The notes below the pieces were generated by a model. The model saw only the letters and a program-made list of their open reading frames with translations, ran no database searches and had not been told where the DNA came from. Shown one piece after another: positions 49,214 to 60,200 of a stretch of DNA of 64,000 nucleotides. A program made the position numbers and the translations under genes. Origin of the DNA: Terebella lapidaria (lineage: Eukaryota > Annelida > Polychaeta > Terebellida > Terebellidae); assembly GCA_949152475.1 (NCBI GenBank), contig OX424567.1:24701402-24765401 (forward strand), in the 5' to 3' direction. Positions within the stretch are counted from its first letter, which is position 1, and each line of letters starts with the position of its first letter.

Positions 49214-52200
49214 ATGGGACGAGCCAAGAAGTCGAGAATTAGGAAGCGGAACACCTTTGCACATAACCATTTCCGGCAGCCGATTCGAGTGGTTGGAGTT
49301 CTCCGGCCGATTGAGAGTGAAAGTAACTCTGAAAATGTGGCGGAGACATGTCCTGGCGCTGGTACATCAGGGACCGACAAGATGCGAGTTTTCAGAGCAC
49401 GACGAGAGCTGGGGCAACTGATTGGTTGTTCTGGTGATATCAACGAACTGATTGATATCTCGTCTGAACCTGTGTCTCAGAAAGTGAGTGCAGTTATGAC
49501 TACAAGTTTTCAGATCACTTTTTCTCAACCACATGTCAGACTTTGGCAATATGTTCATCGTTCACAGCAGTTTTATCTTGTTCAATCAGCTTGTGTTTGT
49601 GATAACTATAGTAGGAAGCAGTAAATATTTGTTTGTTTTAGAGAGAAAAACTTGGTCGGAAAGTAAAGAGATCCGAATCTCCGAGTATGATAAAGCAAGG
49701 TGTTTGGAACCAGCCAGTGATGTCAACAACCCTGGATACTGGTAACCGTGGCAACATTGATCCTGAACCCTCTACCTCATCAAGCACTGAGCGACCAAGC
49801 CCTGCGACTCAAGGTCATACTCCAAGCCCTACCCCATATCCTGCCTCAAATACAATGAATTATTCTACTGAAGATACTGCCTCGCTGTCTGGCGACAGCC
49901 TCATCCTGCCTAGAAAGAGCCCTGCCCGCCCTACCGACTCTGCTTCAGAAGCTTCAGGCCCGGATGTGGCAAGTGAGAGCCTGATCCAGGACTTGTTGAT
50001 GGAGGAAGCTGCCATTGAACACACGGGTACAGAAATCCCGAGGAAAACGCTGCGGGTGACGCCGACCAAGCGCCAGATCTTCCAGGTCGAGTGGAACGGC
50101 AAGAAAAACCGCAGACGAAGCGACTCAACTGAGAGGACAGCTGAAGATGTGGCGGAGACATGTCCTGGCGCTGGTACATCAGGGACCGACAAGGGGCGAG
50201 GTTTCAGAGCACGACGAGAGCTGGAGCAACTGATTGGTTGTTCTGTTGATATCAACGAACTGATTGATATCTCGTCTGAACCGGTGTCTCAGAAAGTGAG
50301 TGCTGTTATGACTACAAAGTTTTCAGATCGCTTTTTCTCAACCACATGTCAGACTTTGGCAATATGTTCATCGTTCACAGCAGTTTTATCTTGTTCAATC
50401 AGCTTGTGTTTGTGATAACTATAGTAGGAAGCAGTAAATATTTGTTTGTTTCAGAGAGAAAAACTTGGTCGGAAAGTAAAGAGATCGGAATCTGTGAGTA
50501 TGATAAAGCATGGTGTCTGGAACCGGCCAGTGATGTCAACAACCCAAGATACTGGTAACCATGGCAACATTGATCCTGAACCCTCTACCTCATCAAGCAC
50601 TGAGCGACCAAGCCCTGCGACTCAAGGTCCCACCCCAAGCCCTACCCCATATCCTGCCTCAAGTACTATGAATTAAGGCATTTCAGCAGAAATGCCTTTA
50701 TGGTTTTGTCAAAAAAATTTTTTTTTTTTTTTCTTTTTTTTTTTTTCTTTTTCTTTTTTTTTCACTTTTTGGTTTCCGCACGATAACTTCAGTTTGCCTC
50801 GATGTATCTTCGCCAAATTTTCACTGCTGGTCAGAAATGTTGTGTGGAAGAAGCCTATTGTTTTTGAGCCGGCTCCGGGGTCCGTGAGGTCCGTGAGGAT
50901 GAAATCAATGTTTCTGGTTTCCGCACGATAACTCAAAAAGTGTTATGGCAATGACTGTGGAACTTTGCATGGAGGTTCATATATCACCAGGGAAGAAGCC
51001 TATTGATTTTGAGGCCGATTCGTCAAACGACCTTTGACCTAGGGCTCGAAATAATTTTAGCTGAGTCATCCTTGAGGCTCTCCTGCATATCTCGGAAACG
51101 GTGCGTCGTAGAGCGAAACAGACGTTATTTTCAGACTCGTCATCCTAGACAAACATGTCTTAGGGGTATTATGGATGACCTTTGACCTTGACCTTAAATT
51201 TTTTCGCTGAGTCGGCATTTTTCGTTTATGTCGATATCTCGGAAACGGTGTGTCGTAGAGCGAAACGGACATTATTTTCGGACTCGTCGCCCTAGACAAA
51301 CATGTCTTAGGGGTATTATGGATGACCTTTGACCTTGACCTTAATTTTTTTTCGCTGAGTCGGCATTTTTCGTATTCGTCGATATCTCGGAAACGGTGCG
51401 TCGTAGAGCGAAACGGACGTTATTTTCGGACTCGTCGCCCTAGACAAACATGTCTTAAGGTTATTATGGATGACCTTTGACCTTGACCTTAAATTTTTTC
51501 GCTGAGTCGGCATTTTTCGTTCTCGTCGATATCTCGGAAACGGTGCGTCATAGAGAGAAACGGACGTTATTTTCGGACTCGTCGCCCTAGACAAACATGT
51601 CTTAAGGGTATTATTGATGACCTTTGACCTTGACCTTAAATTTTTTCGCTGAGTCGGCATTTTTCGTTTCCGTCGATATCTCGGAAACGGTCTCATTGGG
51701 AACTTATCATGTCAGCATTTTGTTTTTTTCATGCTTCACCCTGAAATGCCTCCAAGGCCTTTAGGCCTTGACGTCTAGTTATCCTACTGAAGATGCTGCC
51801 TCGCTGTCCAGCGACAGTCCCATCCTGCCTAGAAAGAGCCGTGCTCGTCCTGCCAACTCTGCTTCAAATACTATGAATTATCCTACTGAAGATGCTGCCT
51901 CGCTGTCCAGCGACAGTCCCATCCTGCCTAGAAAGAGCCCTGCCCGTTCTGCCAACTCTGCTTCAAATGCTATGAATTATCCTACTGAAGATGCTGCCTC
52001 GCTGTCCAGCAACAGTCCCATCCTCCCTAGAAAGAGCCCTGCTCGTCCTACCGACTCTACTTCAGAAGCTTCAGGCCTGGATGTGGCAAGTGAGAGCCTG
52101 ATCCAGGACTTATTGAGGGAGGAAGCTGCCATTGAACACATGGGTATGGAAATCCCGAGGAAGACATTGCGGGTGACGCCGACCAAGCGCCAGTTTTTCC

Positions 52201-54234
52201 AGGTCGAGTGGAGCGGCAAGAAAAACCGCAGACGAAGCGACTCAACTGAGAGGACAGCTAATGTGGAAGGAGAGGATCTAAATGAAGATGGAGATGGTAA
52301 CTTCTCAGTTGCGGTTATAAATTTGAAGAATTGGAAATTTACTGATGCTAAATTTTGTGAAATGTAGGACTATCTGTTATGACACTAGTAATTGATTAAA
52401 ATTTGTGTCATCAATTGTCATCATGTGGAATCCATTCAATAAATATTTTAGTATACAATTTTTAACTTAACTTAAGGAGCTGTGGTACCGAGTACCAAGC
52501 TTAGCCCTGAAAGGACATCTACCCCCACAAAACGCCCCAAGACTGGCAAAAAACTTGGGCATTTGCTCATGAAGGACTCAAGACATTCTGTTGCCCCTCT
52601 GGTTCCGTCTATTATGAGTGGTCGATCGGCTTGCGAACTCAGCATACCCTCGGCCTCGGAGTGGGGGTCAACCGATGTACCACTACCTAGTACTTCAGAT
52701 GCACTGGAGCCAGTGGAGCAAGTACCGGAGCAAAGTACACTAGTATGGGTAAACCACAATAGCATGGAATCTTTCCTGTCAGATAAAACCACATATTCGT
52801 TATTATAGTCGAAGGTTTCGTTCGTGGTATGTATGTGCTTCTCCCCCTCAGACACGTTGTAGGGTGTAGGTGATATTTGAGAGACTCTGGTATAAAATCC
52901 AGCTCAGAGAAAAATTCTGCTTTGTTACAGCTATTGTTGTTGCGTATGTTTCACACATTAATTCCTCATTTCACTTGACAATTTTAAATTATTCCTCAAG
53001 TATTTGAATATATCGACATCACAACTCTACCCAGCTATAACCTGAACTCTACCCTTATACCTGATAGAAACCTCCCGCCACTCCTGCCGACCTCACTTAC
53101 CTCGTGGACCCGAGGCAGGGTGTCCTGGTGTGGGCAAAGCTTGGACAGCAGCCGTGGTGGCCAGCCATCATTGTCAACGGACCCCACTGTGGCCTGGATC
53201 CAGCGCGGCCATCACACTCTTGGGTCATGTGGTTTGGTGACCACAAGGTGTCCATGGTGGGTAAAGGAGTTCTGAGAGTATCTCAGCACTAAATATTTAT
53301 CATCTGAATCATATTATGAGGTAACTTTGGGTGCCTATTAATTGTAGCAAAAGTGAAATGTAATTCAAATTTGCAGGTGAACCATAACAAGCTGTTACCG
53401 TTTGCTATGAATTTCGCTGAAAAAGTCAAAGGATCGAAAATGAAACTATTTCTCAAGGCCGTACATGAGATACTTGAGGTACAGTAATTTTCAGATTCAA
53501 TAGAGTAAAAACTAATGTGCATGTGTGAGAAATGTAACCTCTAAGATTGCTTACAAGACACTAACAATGAAATCTCCTAAGGATCAAGTCAATGTTTAAT
53601 GTATATATCCATAAACTTAAGCAAAGTGGATCTCCCCTCCAGGAATGTTCTCAGCGCCTGGGTTTCAGTCCCAAGCTTGCGGACGAACCTGATGGCGCGT
53701 CAGTTGAGCTCATGACCTGGGCCAATTCGGGATTCAGGGTGAACAGAGAACAGGACCTTGAAAAGCTCAGACCATTGCCTGGTATTTATGTCATAGATCT
53801 TCAATTACAAGATGTCTAATATACTTTCAAACCTATTGTGACCAAGGGAATGCCTTAGGCCATAGAGTTATTCACATGAAAACTTGAGTGTGATCACTAT
53901 GGCGATACAATACCATATTTACAATGTATGTCGAAATATGCAGCTCTCTCCACCCAGTTTGCGGCCACTCAAATCGTCACTTGTTTTGACTGGAGTTGAG
54001 TGTCTCGAGTCTCAATTTCTAAAACTGTAATTTTGACATCGAAATGGCATTAAATTTAAGTGGGGTATACCCGGTAGACTTATTCATGAACAGCTGAAGA
54101 TGTATTTTTGTTGTGATTATTTCAAACCATCAAAGAACTAGCTGTCCTATTGGAATCAGTCAAAACTGATTTTAGGTTACCGGACCTATGGTCCGATAAC
54201 CTATTGGCATGGCGTTGCGTCCGTCGTCCGTCGT

Positions 54235-54287
<53 letters not shown>

Positions 54288-57200
54288 CACATTTTTATCT
54301 TTTTTGTTTACAGGCGAATTTTTCTGAAATTTTGCAGAAAAATACTTAAAAATAATTCAAGAAGGAGGTATTTTTTAGTTTTTTGATTTTCGCTTTTTCT
54401 TCAAAATGGCAGCCGTTTTCGACGAAAAAGGCCTGATTTTGGACTTTGGCGGCCATTTTCTCAAACTCTGTTCAGTAACTTTTTTTCTCTTTGATACATA
54501 AGACTCCTCATATGTACTTCTATGATGTCTATAAATTTCGTTGCGCTTGAATCGCTCGAAGTGGGCCATTTTGGCCCAAACTCGGCCCAAATGGGACTTT
54601 CCCATGTTAAATTCTCCTATGCTTTATAATGGGACACATTAAAGCCTAATATCTCACTTAATATTGAGATTAGAGACTAGGAATCAATTGTGGACATATA
54701 GGAAATGATATATGCTGAATATTGTCGTGACCTTGAATTTGACCTCTGACCTTGGTTTCAAGGTCAGAGCGGCCATTTTCGTCGAAAAATGGCCAATTTT
54801 GGACTTCGACGGTCGTTTTCTCAAAATCTGTTCAGTAATTTTTTTTTTATTGATGCATGACAATCCTCCTATGTACCCCTGTGACATGTATAAATTTTGT
54901 TGCCCTTGAATCGCTCGAAGTGGGCCATTTTGGGCCCAAACTCAGCCCAAATGGGACTTTCCCATGTTAAATTCTCCTATGCTTTATAATGGGACACATT
55001 AAGCCTAATATCTCACTTAGTATTGAAATTAGAGACTAGGAATGAATTGTGGACATATAGGAAATGATATATGCTGAATATTCTCGTGACCTTGAATTTG
55101 ACTTTTGACCTCATTTTCAAGGTCACAGGACAAAATGGCTAATATCTCGCTTATTATCGACTTTACAGCTTAGGAATCAGTTGTGAACATATAGGAAATG
55201 ATATATGCTGAATATTCTTGTGACCTTGAATTTGACTTTTGACCTCATTTTCAAGGTCACAGGACAAAATGGCTAATATCTCGCTTATTATCGACTTTAC
55301 AGCTTAGGAATCAGTTGTGAACATATAGGAAATGATATATGCTGAATATTCTTGTGACCTTGAATTTGACTTTTGACCTCATTTTCAAGGTCACAGGACA
55401 AAATGGCTAATATCTCGCTTATTATCGACTTTACAGCTTAGGAATCAATTGTGAACATATAGGAAATGATATATGCTGAAAATGCTTGTGACCTTGAATT
55501 TGACCTTTGACCTATTTTCAAGGTCACAGGACAAAATGGCCAATATCTTGCTTATTAGCGACTTTACAGCTTAGGAATTAATTGTGAACATATAGGAAAT
55601 GATATATGCTGAAAATTCTCATGACCTTGAATTTGACCTTTGACCTCATTTTCAAGGTCAACAGGACAAAATGGCTAATATCTTGCTTATTATCGACTTT
55701 ACAGCTTAGGAATCAATTGTGAACATATAGGAAATGATATATTCTGAATATTTTAATGATATTGAATTTGACCTTTGACCTAAATTTCAAGGTCAGTCAT
55801 TTTATTTTCAAAGTCAGATTACAAAATGGCTTATATTTCGCTTATTATCAAATTTACAGCTTAGGGGTCCATAGTGAACATATAGGAAATGATGTATGCT
55901 GAATAGTTTGGTGATCTAGAATTTAACCTTTGATCCCATTTTCACGGTTAGAGATATGGCGATTTCAGTGGTCACCTTGAATTTGACTTTCAACTTTCTC
56001 GGCTTAACTCTGTATATTTCTCCGGTAACCTTACTAGCCCATTGGGCTAATTTTAGGTTACCGGACCTATGGTCCGATAACCTATTGCCGTCGCGTTGCG
56101 TCCGTCGTCCGTCCACATTTTTATCTTTAAAGTTTACAGGCGGATTTTCCTGAAATTTTGCACAAAGTTGCCTAAAAATATTTCAAGAGGGAGTTATTTT
56201 TTAGTTTTTTGATTTTCACATTTTTCTCAAAATGGCGGCCATTTTTGACGAAAAATGGTCAATTTTGGACTTTGGCGGCCATTTTCTCAAAAACTGTGAT
56301 CAGTTTTGAGATTTTTGTTTCAAAAGATTCCCCTTATGTACCTTTATGATGTGTATAAGTTTTGTTGCCCTTGAATCGCCGGTCTCCGTGTGGCGGCCAT
56401 TTTGAATTTTTGACGGGTCGGCGAAAAAAAAATTTTTTGTCCCAAATCGCGTTACTATCCATTTTGGGTCATTTCTAGACAAAAAAATTTTTTTCACCCT
56501 TTGAAAAAAATTTTGGACTTGGAAAATTTTCGGCACTTTTTCCTCTCATAATGAGAGCTGCTGAGACTGTACTCATAGAACGCTTGAAGATAGACCTTAG
56601 ATATTGGCACTTTCAAATGGAAAGTCATATATGGCGACTTGTGTCGTGACCTTGAATTTGACCTTGGATGACCTTGAAAGCTCAAAACAGCCATTTTTGG
56701 GTCGAGAAATGCTCAAATTTGCACCTGGCCTGTCTTTTCTCGAAAACTGTCTGATCAGTTTTGAGATTATTGTTTCAAAATATTCCCCTTATGTACCTTT
56801 ATGATGTGTATAAGTTTCGTTGCCCTTGAATCGCCGGTCTCTGTGTGGCAGCCATTTCGAATTTTTGACGGGTCGGCGAAAAAAATTTTGTTTGCCCCAA
56901 ATCGCGTTACTATTCATTTTGGGTCATTTCTAGACAAAAAAAAAATTTTCACCCTTTGAAAAAAAATTTGGACTTAGAAAATTTTCGGCACTTTTTTCCT
57001 TCATAATGGGAGCTGCCAGGACTGTACTCATAGTACACTTGAAGATAGAGCTTAGAGATTGGCACTTTCAAATAGGAAGTCATATATAGCGAGTTGGGAG
57101 GTGACCTTGAATTCGACCTTTGATGACCTTGAAAGGTCAAAACAGCCATTTTTGGGTGAAAAAATGCCCAAATTTGCCTCTACAGATGAAATGCATGTAT

Positions 57201-60200
57201 ATAGAGCTTCAGTTTGCATTATGAACATATAGGAAGTCATATATGGAACAACTAATGATGACCTTGATTTTGACCTTGGATGACCTTGAGTGCTAAATGT
57301 CTGACATGAAATCTTGAAAGTGGCCTCTGAAGCATAAACTTTTGCACATACAGGTAAGGATTGTGTATAAGCCTGTAAAAAAGTCATGTATAAATGGCAC
57401 ATTTTTTGGTGACCTTGAACTTGACCTTAAAGACCTTGAAGGGCGATTCTCAAAATCTGAAATTGGCCTCTACACACGAAATACTTGTTGATAAAACTTA
57501 TATGTTTGTATTATGAACATGCGAAGTCATATGCAGCATACCTGATGGTGACATTGAGATTCACAAAGATGACCTTGACTGGTAAATCTCAAAATCATAT
57601 GTCACCTACAATGGACCAAAATGGTCCGGTAACCTATCTTAGCCCTTGGGCTAATTTTTTTAATCACCCTCTAGAGAAGCAACTCCCTGATTGGGTAATA
57701 CAAAGGGAGGCGGAGCTTAGACATCGAAACCAGCAGAGACGTACAGAAAGTGAGAATGATGGAGTGGACGAGTGTGAATTGGCCAAACCGTACCGGATAG
57801 AGAAACTCAACGCTTGTAAGTGACAGACTTTGACTGTTACACGGAATCAGAGCATAAGTGTAGATACACCCTTATTTCGGGGAAATTTTTTTTATCAATA
57901 TTTTGATGAACTTTCGTAGATATTGCAATCACTTATTTGATTGCATGAATTTTACAGATGATTGGTCCCCATAAATTAATAACTCGATGAAAATTCTTCA
58001 ATCTTGAATCAGCATGTAGCATCAATTAAATTCCTGTCTGTGTATTATCTGTCCATCTATTTTCTCTGATGCTCTAAATGTTTCCTTTTCAGCTGGAAGA
58101 TTTTCATGGGTCAGGAACAAGAAAATGTTGCTTTCTGGTCAGTAATGCTCTAAGCATTGAATCCAAACTTTTATGCTCGATTGAGAACCAAGTAAGAATA
58201 TTGACCGAAAAATTTTGAGAAAAATTTTCAGTTTTCTAAAAAAAAAAGTTGGCTCATAATTTTTTGAAAATTATTATGGGTTGTTCATCAGAAACACTCA
58301 ATATGATGCATATATGTGCCAGGGCCCATTCGGGGTTCGCCCAATTTGGGAGTCAGCATTCCTACTAGCTCGGCTAGTGGGATATCCCTTTAGCTCACTT
58401 GGTAGTGTTGGACTACTGTTTGTGGGGTCCTAGGTTCGAATCCCCTCTCTGGCAATTGGGTTTTTCCGAACCCTGTAACATTGGCGCCCAATGTGGGGCT
58501 CGAACCCACGACCCTGGGATTAGGAGGTCCCAAAACATATATAACTTATGATACATCATGTTTTGTACCTCTGGACTGTACACGATGAAATGATTTCTCT
58601 CACCACTGGTAGATGTGTGTCTGGCCTGCGAGGGGGGTGATGTGATCATGGAACATCCGTTCTTCAAGGGTGGACTCTGCCAAGCTTGTAAGGTCAGCTT
58701 CGTATGCAAATCATTCTATGCAAGTAATGTGATGTTTATGTACATATGTAAAACATGTGAAGTTCTGTTGTTAGTGCTATATCATAGATGCATGCATTAT
58801 CAGCTGGAAATGTCATGGTAAATTTGAAAGCCGAGTAATAGGTATGTTAACTTCATTCAGAGCTGCACCAGTTGATTATCCACTCGCACTTTTTCTCGAA
58901 TATATTACTGGCTGAAGCACATGTGAAAATGTAAACTTATACTTCATAACTTACACTCGCAGGTGGAAATGATGGAGAGTCTGTTTGTGTTTGGGGAGGA
59001 CGGACTCAACGTAAGGCAATTCTACTCATTTTCGCTCTTATTTTTGCCAGAATGTAGCTAGGTGTTATAAGCATCAGCATGTCTCTGGACATGTCTGTTA
59101 TCTTGAAGGGGTTGTCCATCAAATTACAACAGGACATTCTGCATGGTCATGTCAACAATTCAATTTTAAGATCGAGTTGACGGATATAAACACATCGTGT
59201 ACATCTAAGCGAAAGTCATATTTGAATGCATTATGAAAAACTGGGAATTCATACTTTACACCAGGTGTTTCTGATTTGGTCTTTGTCAGATATACTGCAC
59301 GATCTGCTCAAATGGCGGTGAGCTATTTGTATGCGACAATAAGGAGTGTAGCCGTGTATACTGTACGGGGTGCATCGCGACCTTCGTGAATCTGGAGGCA
59401 GTCGCAAAAATCCACGAGGATGCACACTGGCTCTGCTTCTTGTGCACAGCTCCAGGAACCGAGGGATTTGATCATGGGATGTTGGAAAGTCGGGATAATT
59501 GGAAACAAAATGTTATTGTGATGTATCGACCTCTGGCAAGTAGGGAGGTGGGTTCCCTGTGACTTAAATATGCCTGAATCTTCTCATGTTTGATTTATAA
59601 TGATGAGAAAAGTGTTGCAGGATCTTACCTTTCGATGAATTTTGCCAGATCAAGTCAAACTTGTGTGTCTAGACCCACGTTATCGATTCATGAGTATCAA
59701 AAAGTAATCCAAATTTATATGTCAAATACAGGTTTTGTCACTGGAGGGCAACAACAGACCGACCCTGAGAGTTCTCTCTCTGTTTGATGGCATCGGGACA
59801 GGTAGGGTTAACCTAGTGACAAACATGAATAGAGTAATGACTGAGCATTCAATCATGAATTCATTATTACTTGTGCAGATACAGATTTAGTGTATCTAAA
59901 CACTGATGTATTGACGCAGGTAAGCTGGTCCTGGACATGTTGGGTCTAGATGTTGAGGTGTACTACGCAAGTGAGATCGATCCTGACGCCGTGACGGTGA
60001 CCACAGTACGCCATGGGTCATGCGTGCGCCATCTAGGGGACATTTGCGGCATCGACAGCAAAACGGTAACAAGTGTCGTGTCTAATATTTGCTTGTGATC
60101 AATTTTCCACTCTTATCTCCTGGAAATGGTTCAAATTGTTACAAAGAGATGTCGTCTCAAAAAAGTTTTTTTTTTACAGTTGTGTAGCTCAGAATATTGT

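Larger units (their letters stand above)
49335..52260 (+). repeat. 812-bp exon-intron-exon tandem duplication in DNMT3
   Basis: 49335-50146 and 50147-50673 (continuing after the transposon at 51780 to about 52260) are copies at offset 812-813. The unit runs from the middle of exon 1 ([15 protein letters not shown]) across the first intron to the middle of exon 2 (STERTA). In the duplicate this joins exon end and exon start without an intron (STERTA then EDVAETCPG). Introns 49484-49641 and 50296-50454 are sister copies differing by few bases. Reading frame is kept throughout. Confidence 0.9.

Noticed and set aside
53104-53118. Separate PWWP-protein gene starting at 53104
   Set aside because: The acceptor at 53119 joins in phase to the upstream exon and all later exons are DNMT3; no need for a separate gene.
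58381-58456. Functional tRNA gene
   Set aside because: A and B boxes are present, but I could not form a convincing acceptor and anticodon stem, and a primer-site-like sequence follows; better seen as a tRNA-derived fossil.
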